A DNA stretch of 64,000 bases from Leptobrachium leishanense (taxonomy: Eukaryota > Chordata > Amphibia > Anura > Megophryidae). A model generated the notes under the pieces. It made no database searches and was not told the origin of the DNA. It was given only the letters and a program-made list of their open reading frames with translations. Below are positions 43,946 through 55,240 of the stretch, in pieces. The stretch spans positions 381,878,049 to 381,942,048 of the forward strand of contig CM019064.1 of assembly GCA_009667805.1 (NCBI GenBank). The letters run 5' to 3'. Positions within the stretch are counted from its first letter, which is position 1, and every line of letters starts with the position of its first letter. The position numbers and the translations under genes are program-made.

Positions 43946-44757
43946 ATACTTTACAAGTACATCACAGATTGCATTTGACATTTATTAGGTTGGATGAATG
44001 GGATTGTTGCTGAAGCTGATAGCAGTCATTCTGCTACTGGCCTTGAACACTGTGTTTCCTATGGAATTTGGGGTGCCCCCTCACAGTAAAATTCTATTTA
44101 ATGCACTGTGTGGAAAAATAAGAGCAAACATGCTTCATTTACACCAGATTGAAATGACAAAGATAGTTCTTCCCTGCACCAATTCAGGAGGGGGATCATG
44201 ACAGCGGGTATGGGCTGGACAGTCAGGACTGTGGATTGTTAGAGCTTGGGGAAACTGCAACAATGTGACAATGGAGTATTTAAGGCAGTGGAGGGAAGGT
44301 CCCTGCCTCTGTGCTTCTGGATAGCTGGCAAAAAGGAGAGGATCTCACCAGCCTGCCCTGGGTTTGGGTGCATTCATGTGAAGTGGAGAAGAATAATGGA
44401 GAAGCCAAACGACCTCTTGGACGGTTGGAGTGTAAACTGCCTTCCACATTATGCGATTGGGTCAGAAATACGGTTACATAATTGTTTTGTCAATAAGGCT
44501 GTGCCCTTTTCCAACTGACAAATTGTGTGTGGTGTGAGTTATTTGTGGTGGGGGTAGATGGAAAGGGAGCATGAGTTGGGAGGGGGTTTGACAGGTACCA
44601 TGCATAAGAAGTCATGTGACAGCATTTTTGTAAACTGCTCCTGCAGAGCGCGCCAGGGTCATGAAGAAAGGAGCAGGGGCTCTTTTTGTACCATAACATC
44701 TGCAAGGAGCATAGGTGGTACTGGTACTGGCTATAGCCCTTTATGTGTCCCTTAATG

Positions 44758-44941
44758 CAGTGGTTCCCAACCGCTGTCCTCAAGTACCCCCAACAGATCA
44801 GGTTTTCCAGATATCCAAAGCACAGCACAGGTGATATGATTTGCTGCTCAGTGATTGCAGGATTCAGTCTGCATTTCCCCAAGGTGATCCTCAAAACCTG
44901 GCCTGTTGGGGTACTTGACGACAGGCGATTGGGAACCACTG
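44758..44941. mobile_element. hAT MITE, 184 bp
   Basis: It starts CAGTGGTTCCCAACC and ends GGGAACCACTG, the classic Charlie-type hAT terminus. Flanking octamers are CCTTAATG and CCTTAATT, a 7-of-8 target duplication. It is non-coding. Confidence 0.85.
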
Positions 44942-44949
44942 CCTTAATT

Positions 44950-45508
44950 TGTTAAAATAATTTTGAAGAAAAATAAAGATCGTTTTCTGGCTGTGGGTAG
45001 CTCAGCTGCATAAACAGGACATCAAACACAAATTATTTAAGGAGTTACAAAAACTACTTGCACACCATCTTTTTATTGTTGTTCAAAGTATTTTTACTGC
45101 CTTTCCTGCTCTCTCCTCTCCTGCTATAATAAGTGAGTTATTCCCAAACGTTTGTGTACAGGTAATAAACCCACTCCATCCATACATTATTATTGTTTGC
45201 ATTTACAATGTTTATTCACAATACTTCTTTAAGAAGAATTCACATTGACATCAAAATGATAGCAAGAACCCATCCTATGTTTTTTAAAGGAATATGCTGT
45301 CTTTTGTTTATATTGTGTTTACTGCACGGATTTCTTTTTGGATTAACTCTTAGACCCCTATTATGCCAGTGGCATTAATAGGGTGCAGCAAAATGCTAAA
45401 ATTTCAGCATAAGCCATTGAAAATCAGCATTCACTTTTACTGAAGCTATTGCAGAGTCAGACAAGCTTCTTTGTTTGTGGCTTCATTCATAATATTAATA
45501 TTACTTCT
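44950..45508. other. No recognisable gene
   Basis: Unassigned A+T-rich sequence between the hAT MITE and the L2 fragment. Confidence 0.35.
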
Positions 45509-45632
45509 ACCTCTCAGGCCTGTTGCCTCGGTGTCCTCCTAGACTCTGATCTCTCCTTTACTCCTCACATTCGTTCACTAACCAAATCCTGCTACTTCCA
45601 CCTAAAAAACATTGCACGCATCCGCCCCTTGT
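45509..45632 (+). pseudogene. L2-type LINE RT fragment
   Basis: The translation CLGVLLDSDLSFTPHIRSLT followed by SCYFHLKNIARIRPL matches the L2 copy at 48278 (CLGVTLDSALSFIPHIKSLS, NISRIRPF). Only about 40 residues remain. Confidence 0.75.
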
Positions 45633-45769
45633 CACATCTGAGGGGTCTCAAGGGGGCCCCGGGCGCACAGCGCCACTGACTGGCCGAGTGCAGGGGCTCC
45701 GGCAGTCCCCGGCGTTCCTGCGACTGGTCAGGGGCAGGGTGCATCATGATGATGCGGAGCCGCCGTCCT

Positions 45770-47048
45770 TTAACCCCTTAACGCCGCAGGACGTACATTT
45801 ACGTCCTGCATTAGGCGGGCTTTGACGCCGCAGGACGTAAATGTACGTCCTCTGCGTTTAGAGCCCCCCCCCCCGGGAGATACTCACCTTCTCCGGTCGC
45901 TCCCACGCTGTTCTGACTCCCCCGGAGTCAGATCAGTGTGATCCCTCCTCCGGCGTTGTGACATCATCGCGCCGGTGGCGCGATGACGTCAGTTTCAGGC
46001 GCCCCCCCCCCCCGCCGGAGCAGGGGAAGCGCCTGGAGGGGAGGGGAGGGATCCTTTGGATCCCTCTATCTCCCGATCGCCTGGTCCCCAGCGGCTGTGG
46101 CCAGCATCGCTGGAAGGGTCACAGCCTGACCTTTCCAGCGATGTATGGGGGGGTTAACCCCTTAGTTGCCAGGTCGCGACTGGGCACTAATTTGTGCCCG
46201 ATCGCGGCCTATTTCCGGTGGGGCCGCCATCTTGGATGGCAGCCCCCACCTCTGGGTCACCCCCGGTCAACTGACTCATCGCGCCATGCGCGATGATGTC
46301 AGTTAACCGGGAACCCCCTAGCTGCAAAGGGATTTCCTATGGAAATCCCTTGCAGGAGATAGGGGGGTTCTTTGAACCCCTTTATCTCCTGATCGGTGGC
46401 AGCTAGGGGGTCATGGCTGATATTGCTGGAAAGGCCAGAGCATGGCCTTTCCAATGATATCAAACATGACCATGGTAAAAGTGAAATAAAAGTGTAAAAA
46501 AGTAAAAATAAAAATAATAAAAAATAATAAATTAAATAATAAAAAATAATAAATATAATAATAAAAAAAATTTGTTTTTTTTAATGCAGCACTATTGTTC
46601 ACATTTCAATTATAATGTGAACAATGATGCTTCACTAATGATTTTTTTTTTTTTGGGGTTTTAGCTAAAATCACGCAATTTCTCCCCAAAAAAAAAATGG
46701 GTTCACCGTTCTAATTTTTTTAACAAATCTACCCAATAGAATATGACCGCAGAGCCTCGGATAATAATATTTAAAAAAAAAAACACTTTACACACTGTGG
46801 AAGATTGAAATTTTATTGAAAATTCAAATTTTTTTACATTTTTTGTTATAGCATTTTGGCAGGGCATGACATATACATATAATAATGATATATTATTAAT
46901 CTGCCGAGTCTGACGGAAAGAACAATATATAATTTGTCTGGGTGGTATAAGAATACGTGACTTAAAAATGGTCAAAATGAGCTCAGCAAACTTCTACTTC
47001 CGAAACAGCGCCGAAGTTGTAAAATTACTCCCGTCCTTAAGGGGTTAA
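45770..47048 (-). mobile_element. piggyBac-like hairpin-train MITE (copy 3)
   Basis: TTAA at both ends with the inner repeats CCCCTTAACGCCGCAGGACG (left) and, reversed, CCCCTTAAGGACG (right). The left half is a series of inverted repeats, for example around ACGTACATTTACGT, 46105-46143 (CATCGCTGGAAGG...CCTTTCCAGCGATG) and about 46260-46310. The right half is the A+T-rich block shared with copies 1 and 2. It splits a G+C-rich segment (45632-45769 and 47049 on) that may be a gypsy LTR. Confidence 0.75.
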
Positions 47049-47677
47049 GTAAAGAGCCCGTGCATTGCCTTGACGTGGACTCATTTTGCCACATCGCTGA
47101 GTTACTCGTTTCGAGTCACTGCTTTTCTGATTCATTCTCTGTTACTGACCCGGAGTGTATGAGGACCTTGATTGTGATAGACCTGGACTGCCTTATGACG
47201 ATTCTCTCTGATACAGCCTGTATGTATGGTTTACCTAGAGTAGCCTCAGAACGATTGCTGATCCTGCCACATGCTGACTCAGAATATATACTGACCCTGC
47301 AGAGCGGCCAACCCAGTTTCTATGAGTGCGCTCTCTGTTGCCAACTCTGATTGTATGCGAACCCTCTCTGTTGCTGACCCAGATTGTCTTATTGACCACA
47401 CTGCTTCTGTAGTGTTTGATATAAATAACCTGCACAGACCTAACGCAGGCTATACCTCACTTGTCAACAAAGCTAACCCTTTCTGTCCCAGTGTAAGATC
47501 AGTCCTGACATCTACTGCTTATCTGTATCCACTGTTGCTGACCTGTTTGTTTTCCCTGGCAGGGAGTGATAGGATTAGCGGTCCCGACCACTCAAGGATT
47601 GGAGGGTTTAGACATCTGTCGATAGGGATCCAAACCACGGTTGTCCAGTGTGAACGTGACATTACGTCAAGGCCAAT

Positions 47678-48277
47678 ATGGATCCGACAGACTTGTCTGT
47701 GTTGATGTCTAAATTTGGGATTATTATTACAAAACAGGAAGAGCAAGATCACTGCATGGATCAGTTTGCTCAGGCTTTGGGGTTACTGATGAATCAGTCT
47801 AGCAAAGCTTCGCCACCATCCTCTCCTGCGATAAATGTTTCCTCTCCTCCTACTGCTGAAAAGCATCATGTCAATCTGAATTCTCCCATAAGCTTTGATG
47901 GTACATCTGGTACGTGTAGAGGATTTATTATGCAAATGGAGATCATGTTCAAATTAAACCCGGGAATGTGTGCTACTGACAGAGCCAAGGTGGGGTACGT
48001 GATCAATCATTTAACAGACAAAGACTTGCTGTGGGCAACTTCTATATGGGAACTAAGGAAACCTGTGATGTATAACTATGCAGAATTTATGAAGGACCTT
48101 AGGCGCACTTTTGATCCTGCCCGGTGTGCGACTGGCACTGCCAGGGTGTTGTGGCGCATTAAACTATTGAGTTTAAAACGGTGGCAGCAGAATTACAATG
48201 GCCTAATGACCCAATGGCCTAATGATGCATTAACGACCGCATTTTTAGCAGGTGTTAATGATACTTTAATGTATCGC
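47678..48277 (+). pseudogene. gypsy Gag, N-terminal part
   Basis: The frame starts MDPTDLSVLMSKFGIIITKQ. It has a Ser/Pro-rich linker and then the capsid-like segment (PISFDGTSGTCRGFIMQMEI, YAEFMKDLRRTFDP). Gag forms the particle in which reverse transcription takes place. At about 48278 the frame runs without a stop into an L2 LINE fragment, giving a chance 405-codon chimeric frame. The true Gag continues after the L2 at about 49112 (MSLPEELDDLIEFCIALDNQ). Confidence 0.8.
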
Positions 48278-49111
48278 TGTCTTGGAGTTACACTTGACTC
48301 TGCTCTTTCCTTCATCCCCCACATCAAGTCTCTTTCCTCCTCCTGCCGATACCAACTGCGTAATATTTCCAGAATTCGGCCATTTCTTACCGCTGTCACC
48401 ACAAAACAACTCATACACGCCCTGGTAATCTCCCGACTCGACTATTGCAATAATCTCTTATCTGGCCTCCCTCTGTCCTGCCTCTCCCCCCTACAATCCA
48501 TCCTGAACGCCCACGCCAGGCTAATTCACCTCACCCGCCGCTCTGTCTCTGCCGCTCCCCTCTGCGAGTCCCTTCACTGGCTCCCCATCCACTGCAGAAT
48601 TAAGTTCAAAATCCTTATCCTTACCTACAAAACCCTCACTAACTCAGCTCCCCACTACCTGTCCTCACTAATCACCAAATACACCCCAGCCCGCTCCCTA
48701 AGGTCAAACAGTGACCTGCGCCTAGCTTCTCCCCGCATCACCTCTACCCATGATAGACTGCAGGATTTCTCACGCGCAGCCCCCACTCTCTGGAACGCTC
48801 TCCCTCGTACTGTCAGACTTTCCCCTAACTTCTCTTCCTTCAAACGCTCCCTTAAAACATTCCTATTTAGGGAAGCCTACCACCCAACTCACTGACGCAA
48901 CCATCAATCACTCTCACCTTACAGTCCTCTCCTCCTGTTTCCAACCCCAACCCTCCTAGATTGTGAGTTCCTACGGGAATAGGGCCCTCATCTCCTCCTG
49001 TACTGTTTGTCAAATGTTGTTCAATGTATTGTAACCCTGTCTATACTGTGCTTATTGTACAGCGCTGCGGAATATGCTGGCGCTTTATAAATAAAGAATA
49101 ATAATAATAAT
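48278..49111 (+). mobile_element. L2-type LINE, 3' end inserted in Gag
   Basis: The RT C-terminus is encoded (DYCNNLLSGLP, LHWLPIHCRIKFKILILTYK, RLQDFSRAAPTLWNALPRTV), stopping at about 48893. The 3' region with GGGAATAGGGCCCTCATCTC and the tail GCGCTTTATAAATAAAGAAT plus AAT repeats follows. It is 5'-truncated, as is usual for LINE copies. The coding part is open, suggesting a younger age than the other L2 pieces here. Confidence 0.9.
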
Positions 49112-49757
49112 AACTAGCTCCTATGTCGCTACCAGAGGAACTAGATGACCTCATTGAATTCTGTATTGCACTCGATAACCAGATTCGTGAGAGAAGGTCG
49201 GGTCGTGACAAACCTCGCAAACCTCCTTCCACTCCTCGTGTGGTTCATACTCCTTAACCCCCTATAGTTGAACAAGCAGTCCCTGAACCTATGTAATTGG
49301 GTCATTCTAGTATATCTGGGGAAGATAGACAACACCGTCTCGGAGAGGGGTTATGTCTATATTGTGCTGATAAGGGTCATTTTCGTTTACAGTGTCCCAG
49401 ATGACCCAAGAGGTCTTCACTGGCAGGAAACGAGCGTGTCTAGAATCCCCTGAGACAGGTTCTAGGCATGACCGCTGTGTCTCTCGTGTCAAAAAAGAAA
49501 AGGAGAAAGAGGTCTCGTGTTGTGGTTCCAGTGTCTGTTGAGTGGGAGAACATCACGCTAGACACTGAGGCACTTATTGATTCTGGTTCAGCAGGGAACT
49601 TCCTGGACTCAGGTTTTGCTGCCATATGCCAAGTGCCTTTGGTCAAGAGAGAGACTCCTCTCAGCATCGAATCTATAGATGGCATAAACCTGTTATGACC
49701 ACACGTTACCCACAACACCATCCCTCTATCCTCCCACACAGGTATCCTACATGGGGA
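49112..49757 (+). pseudogene. gypsy nucleocapsid and aspartic protease region
   Basis: After the L2, Gag resumes (ELDDLIEFCIALDNQIRERR). A zinc knuckle CLYCADKGHFRLQC (about 49354-49395, CX2CX4HX4C) follows. The protease region (frame 49468-49698) has VEWENITLDTEALIDSGSAG, including the DSG active site of retropepsins, which process the polyprotein. Stops and frame changes separate the parts (for example near 49254 and 49695). Confidence 0.75.
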
Positions 49758-49765
49758 GATGATAC

Positions 49766-49950
49766 TAGGGATGTGCGTTTCCCGAAATACGAAAAATGGT
49801 CGATATTCCGAAAAAAAAATGTACACGAAAAACGAGTCGAACTGAACCGAATCGAAACAGAAATCGGTCGAAACGAGCTGAATCGAAAAGTTTAAACATC
49901 CGAACGAGCCGAACCAATCGAACCAAAAAATAAATCGGTGCACAAGCCTA
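49766..49950 (+). mobile_element. 185-bp MITE of the hAT-like family at 29-4516
   Basis: The exact octamer GATGATAC flanks it (49758-49765 and 49951-49958). It begins TAGGGATGTGCGTTTC and ends GGTGCACAAGCCTA, the same ends as the 4.5-kb element. The body matches the right subterminal region, for example GAATCGAAACAGAAATCGGT. CGAA occurs 12 times on one strand. It is a deletion derivative, likely moved by the same transposase. Confidence 0.9.
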
Positions 49951-49989
49951 GATGATACAATTTCAAATAATTGAATCTCCTATGATACC

Positions 49990-51340
49990 TAGAAACATAG
50001 AAACATAGAAACATAGAAAAATGTCAGCAGATAAGAACCTTTCGGCCCATCTAGTCTGCCCAATTACATGGATACTTAACCTGGATTTATCTTTTGTTTA
50101 GGATACCTTATGCTATCCCATGCTTGCTTAAATTCAATTACTGTTTTGGCCTCTACCACTTCTACTGGAAGACTGTTCCATGTATCCACCACCCTCTCAG
50201 TAAAATAATGCTTCCTGATGTTACTTTTAAACCTTTGCCCCTCTAATCTAAGACTATGTCCTCTTGTTTTGCTATTTTGTTTCCTTAAATATACTCCCTT
50301 CCTCTACCTTGTGGATCCCTTTACGTATTTAAATGTTTCTATCATATCTCCTCTGTCTCGTCTTTTTTCCAAGCTGTACATGTTGAGATCATTAAGCCTT
50401 TCCTGGTAACTTTTCTCCTTCAAGCCGTACACCATTTCAGTAGCCCTTCTCTGAACTCTCTCTAAGATGTCTATATCCTTCTGGAGATACGGTCTCCAGT
50501 ACTGCACACAGTACTCCAAGTGAGGTCTCACCAGTGCTCTGTACAGTGGCATGAGCACTTCCCTTTTCCTACTGCTAATACCTCTCCCTACACAACCAAG
50601 CATTCTGCTAGCATTTCCTGCTGCTCTATTACATTGACTACTTACCCTTAGATCCTCTGAAATAATGACCCCTAAATCCCTTTCCTCAGATGTTGAGGTT
50701 AGGACTGTATCAAAATTCTATATTCAGCCATTGGGTTTTTACGTCCCAGGTGCATTATCTTGCACTTATCCACATTAAAACTCAATTGCCACAACTCCGA
50801 ACGCATTTTTTTAGTTTACCTAATCATTTCATTTGCTGATCCCTCCAGGAACGTCAACCCTGTTGCAAATCTTTGTGTCATCAGCAAAAAGACATACTTT
50901 TCCATTAATACCTTCTGCAATATCACTAATAAAAAATTAAAGAGAATGGGTCCAAGTACTGACCCCTGAGGTACCCCACTGGTAACAAGACCTTGTGCCG
51001 AATAAACTCCATTTACCACAACCCTCTGTTGTCTGTCACTCAGCCATTGCCTAATCCAGTCAACAATATTGGAATCTAAACTCAAAGATTGCAATTTATT
51101 GATAAGCCTTCTATGCGGAACAGTATCAAAAGCCTTACTGAAATCGAAATAAGCAATGTCTACTGCACCACCTGCGTCTATTATTTTTGTTACCCAATCA
51201 AAAAAATCAATAAGATTAGTTTGGCATGATCTCCCTGAGGTAAACCCATGTTGTTTCTGATCCTGTAATCTATGTGTTTTTAGATGTTCAACAATCCTTT
51301 CCTTTAACATGGTTTCCATTAATTTCCCCACTACTATTAC
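49990..51340 (-). mobile_element. CR1-like LINE, 3' part
   Basis: The minus strand encodes RT motifs in two frames. At 51331-50816: HGFTSGRSCQTNLIDFF, AYFDFSKAFDTVPHRRLINK and VTSGVPQGSVLGPILF. At 50603-50304: PHLEYCVQYWRPYLQKDIDI and LEKRRDRGDMIETFKYVKG. The 3' end is three TTTCTATG units (49991-50017), an 8-bp tail repeat of the type that ends CR1 LINEs. The YADD-bearing middle is disrupted. It interrupts the gypsy element between protease and RT. Confidence 0.85.
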
Positions 51341-51732
51341 AGTACTATTGTACTAGGTACTATAGAACCTATTGTTCTGTGTTATCCCTGGTTGGCAAAA
51401 CATAATCCAGTCATGAACTGGACAGAGGGGGAGTTGGGTTCATGGAGCCCTCAGTGCTGGTCCATATGTCTAGGCATAAGAAGAATGGTAGGTAGCTTGA
51501 ACGTGGCTACTGCACCTCCTTTGTCTACTGAATTCAAGGAGGTTTTTGATAAAAAGAAATCTGAGATTCTGCCTCCTCATCAACCATATGACTGTGCGAT
51601 AGACCTCTTGCCTGGTACCATGCCCCCAAGGGGTCATGTCTATCCTCTTTCTCAGAAGGAGAACAAGATAATGGAGGAGTATATTCGTGACAACCTTGCT
51701 CGTGTGTTTATATGCTGTTCCTCCTCTGCTGC
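51341..51732 (+). pseudogene. gypsy RT N-terminal region
   Basis: Encodes YPWLAKHNPVMNWTEG, then FKEVFDKKKSEILPPHQPYD and CAIDLLPGTMPPRGHVYPLS, the stretch that links protease to reverse transcriptase in gypsy Pol. It breaks at 51732 where a second LTR element is inserted. Pol resumes at 55241 with PAGVGFFFVSKKEGDLRPCI. Confidence 0.85.
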
Positions 51733-52326
51733 TGTCAGGTTTAATACCTTGCAGGTACTTGCCTTTCAGGTGATGAGGCCGATATGCAGATCTCTGGGAT
51801 GCACACAGTTTGTGGGAGAGGAGACCAACACAGGAGGGCTGTGGGACAGGACACACTGAAACTCACAGGTTGGCTGAGGGTGATGGGGAAAGCAGTCCTT
51901 GAGTCCAGGTGCGAGGGTAGTTGCTCCTGGGAAAGCACAGTGGGAAGGGTAGTTGCTCCTGGGAGAGCACAGTGGGAAGGGTAGTTGCTCCTGGGAGAGC
52001 ACGGTGGGATAGGGAGTAAACACACAGGGACTTGAGGGGTAGTTGCTCCTGGGAGAGCACGGTGGGTTGATAGGGGAAATCAGGTTTCTCTGGAGCTTGA
52101 AAAAGCTGCTCTTGTTCACAGGAACAGGAGACAATAATGAAGCGAGGATCAGAGGGCGTGTGGAGCCTTTATTAATTGGGCACATGGGTGAATCACGTGA
52201 CCAGAGGTGTGTGTGTGTTATGTGATTTTAATTGTTTGATACTGGTGCTGTGCAGAAGGGCAGCACCTTTCATGCAGCCGTATCTTGCAGGTAATGTCAC
52301 AGGAATGGGCAGGTACGGTCCTGACA
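51733..52326 (-). repeat. 3' LTR of the non-autonomous element, with internal 32-bp repeats
   Basis: It begins TGTCAGG and ends CCTGACA on the plus strand. The phrase TAGTTGCTCCTGGGA occurs four times (about 51918-52065) with CACAGTGGGAAGG or a variant, a short tandem repeat within the LTR. Its last 159 bases match the partial LTR at 55081-55240. Confidence 0.75.
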
Positions 52327-52329
52327 GTA

Positions 52330-52340
52330 CCCCCCTCTTT
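52330..52340 (-). promoter_or_regulatory. Polypurine tract of the minus-strand LTR element
   Basis: AAAGAGGGGG on the minus strand lies four bases from the 3' LTR. Such tracts prime plus-strand DNA synthesis during reverse transcription. It fixes the orientation of the element. Confidence 0.65.
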
Positions 52341-52515
52341 AGAATCGCACTCTGGGCGATGAAGTGACCGGAATACCAGCCTGGGCACACATCTTCCTCC
52401 GGTGTCTTCAGGATGGCATAGCCATAGAGTGACAGGAGAATGTTCACGGAAGGGTCACCCCAGTGGGTGACAGGTTCTATGGTAGCCATGGACCCGATAG
52501 GTCTCGTCATCAGTC

Positions 52516-53808
52516 TCATAGAGAAAAAATAAAAACCACAGCAGATTCTTTAGGGATCTTGGGGGTACGCTTTCTCTGGTGGCGCCGTGTCTGAGATCTG
52601 GACGTCTTGGTGACATCATCCATGGTGGGTACCTTTTCTGGAGGTAAGGGGACCCCCCCTGTGGGGTCTTTGGGAACGCTGGTAGCACTAGCTATAAAGT
52701 GCTGCCTGGGAGGGATAGGTGTCACAGCAGGTTCAATCTCCATAGGAGGGTGATCAAAAACATGAAGGTCTGCTTCCTGCACAACCGTCCCATTTGACCC
52801 GTAGACAAATCCAGGTGGTAAGGGTTTCAGTGTTATTCTGAGGCCTTCTGGAGACATAATGGTGGCATCTTCCACCGTAATTCCCATATATCCTGCTCGA
52901 TGACCTGGGGATCCCTGTGAGCGCCGGGCTGTTTGTGGTTTACAATCGGAGTCTTCAGAGTCTGAGACCCCTGGCGCATATTCATATATAGGGTGACGGG
53001 ATGACAGATCTCGCTGATAGGGAGCACTGGTAGCACTGGCCATAAAGTGCTGCCTGGGAGTGATGGGTATGCTGATCGAAGTCAGAGCGGTCTCCATATC
53101 CATGGGAGGATCAGACTCCTCAGACACTGGGTACTCTTCCTCCATAGATTTAGACTCCAGGAATTCTGTGGGTTCTGTCTCCATGGGCAGTACTTCGTCC
53201 TCATCCTCCTCAGAGCTAGCCTCCAGGGACACCGAACCTCTGGGTACCATGGGTATGGATCTTCTGGGGGCTGGTTTTGGTGCAGGAGGTTTCCTGGGAG
53301 CTGGCTTGGGCACTTTCACAGGCTTTTTCACCAGTACAAGCTTTGGTCCTTAAGCAGACCTGGGCTTAGGTGTAAACATGGTAATTTTCACTGGTTTGGG
53401 GATCGGCGCATGCTTGGTAGCCTTACCAGGCTTAGCCACTGCAGCAGGCTTGGCTATTGCTGTAGGCTTAGGCCCTGGTGCAAGCCTGGTCTCTTCACGC
53501 GGGGACAGCGTAATCTTGACACGAGGCGTACTTCTTGGCATAGGAGTTTTTGCAGACCTTTGCCCAGGGATTTCCTTCTTGGGTGGTCTTATTGGGCAGT
53601 CTACCAAGAAATGGTTGGAACCCCCACAGTACAGGCAGAGATTGAGGGTCTGCCTTCTGGTACGCTCCTCTGGTGATAGGGGATCACGTTTCTTTCCAGC
53701 AGGAGTACGCACCTTAGTGGAGGAGTCCGATACTGTTTGCAACAGCTCTTTCATGAGGGTGGACAGGTGCTGGAATAGGTCCTGGAAAGTTCTCCTAATC
53801 ACCTCCAT
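52516..53808 (-). pseudogene. Gag-like protein with a CCHC zinc knuckle, one in-frame stop
   Basis: From the ATG at 53808 the frame runs about 430 codons to 52516, broken only by a TAA at 53350-53352. Residues 58-71 form CLYCGGSNHFLVDC, a CX2CX4HX4C knuckle that binds RNA in Gag proteins. A Lys/Pro/Ala-rich repeat (KPAAVAKPGKATKHAPIPKP) follows. Then comes an acidic segment (EEDEDEVLPMETEPTEF) and a basic tail (RRHQRKRTPK). The N-terminal capsid part is missing or lost at the duplication junction. The knuckle resembles that of the host gypsy element, so the latter or a relative may have supplied Pol functions. I do not know a named homologue. Confidence 0.65.
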
Positions 53809-53811
53809 TAC

Positions 53812-55080
53812 AGCGTCTTCAGGATGGCATAGCCATAGAGTGGCAGGAGAATGTTCACAGAAGGGTCACCCCAGTGGTGTATTTAGGTTTTGTGCTGCCC
53901 TAGGCCTGACTAAACTTGTGCACCCCCTAATTTAAATTTGACGCACCCCTTCCTGTCAAGGGCACACCTCTTCCTGGTTAATCCCTACCCTTCCTGTTTT
54001 AAGCTCCATCTTTTCCTCTTAGAGCTCCGCCTTTTCCTCTCTTTATATTAAAAGTGGATACCAAGTGCCTACTTGTATATTTTGTATACCATTTCAAATG
54101 TATCAATTGAGATAAAGAAAATTATGAAATGTTTAAATTAAAGCATTTTTACAAAGAACAGCCACGCATGTCAAGTCTACTGGATCACAGCCGCTCTAAT
54201 TGGTTGAACAATAAAATCCATAGAAACGTGCACTGCGTATGAGTGTATCACAAAGCTGCACAGCAATAAAACCCACAGAAATGGGCACTGTGACCCCGGT
54301 GGGTGACGGGTTCTATGGTAGCCATGGACCTGATAGGTCTCGTCATCAGTCTCATAGAGGAAAAATAAAAACCACAGCAGATTCTTTAGGGATCTTGGGG
54401 GTACGCTTTCTCTGGTGGTGCCGTGTCTGAGATCTGGACGTCTTGGTGACATCATCCATGGTGGGTATCTTTTCTGGAGGTAAGGGGACCACCCCTGTGA
54501 GGTCTTTGGGAACGTTGGTAGCACTAACTATAAAGTGCTAGGTGTCACAGCAGGTTCAATCTCCATAGGAAGGTGATCAAAAACATGAAGGTCTGCTTCC
54601 TGCACAACCGTCCCATTTGACCCGTAGACAAATCCAGGTGGTAAGGGTTTCAGGGTTATTCTGAGGCCTTCTGGAGACATAATGGTGGCGTTTTCCACCG
54701 TAATTCCACATATCCCGCTCGGTGACCTGGGGGTCCCTGTGAGCGCCGGGCTGTTTGTGGTTCACAATTGGAGTCTTCAGAGTTCCAGACCCCTGGCGCA
54801 TATTCATATATGGGGTGACGGGATGACAGATCTCGCTGATAGGGAGCACTGGTAGCACTGGCCATAAAATGCTGCCTGGGAGTGATGGGTGTGCTGATCG
54901 AAGTCAGAGCGGTCTCCATATCCATGGGAGGATCAGACTCCTCAGACACTGGGTACTCTTCCTCCATAGATTCAGACTCCAGGAGTCTGTGGGTTCTGTC
55001 TCCATGGGCAGTACTTCGTCTCATCCTCCTCAGAGCTAGCCTCCAGGGACACCGAACCTCTGGGTACCATGGGTATGGAT
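53812..55080 (-). repeat. Tandem duplicate of the Gag-like 3' part, with an insertion
   Basis: 53812-53876 matches 52402-52466, and 54293-55080 matches about 52468-53275 with scattered changes and small deletions (for example near 54540 and 54985). The duplicate is frameshifted and no longer coding. A foreign segment (53876-54290) splits it. Confidence 0.8.
53876..54290. mobile_element. hAT-like insertion carrying 55-bp minisatellite units
   Basis: It begins AGTGGTGTATTTAGGTTTTG after GTCACCCC and ends GGGCACT before GTGACCCC, a 7-of-8 octamer match. CAGTGG(C/T)GTA ends are known from hAT elements. The right part has two units of the minisatellite also found at 56585-56715 and 60190-60400 (CACAGCAATAAAAC...). 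Confidence 0.6.
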
Positions 55081-55240
55081 CTTTATTAATTGGGCACATG
55101 GGTGAATCACGTGACCAGAGGTGTGTGTGTGTTATGTGATTTTAACTGTTTGATAATGGTGCTATGCAGAAGGGCAGCACCTTTCATGCAGCCGTCTCTT
55201 GAAGGTAATGTCACAGGAACAGGCAGGAATGGTCCTGACA

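Larger units (their letters stand above)
51733..55240 (-). mobile_element. Non-autonomous LTR retrotransposon with a Gag-like gene only
   Basis: The ends are TGTCAGG...CCTGACA. On the minus strand the 3' LTR is 52326-51733 (594 bp), preceded by a purine tract (AAAGAGGGGG, 52340-52331). The 5' LTR survives only as 55240-55081. Flanking pentamers GCTGC and CCTGC are a 4-of-5 target duplication. The interior encodes a Gag-like protein but no protease, RT or integrase, and is partly duplicated. It sits in the RT gene of the gypsy element and is therefore younger. Confidence 0.75.
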
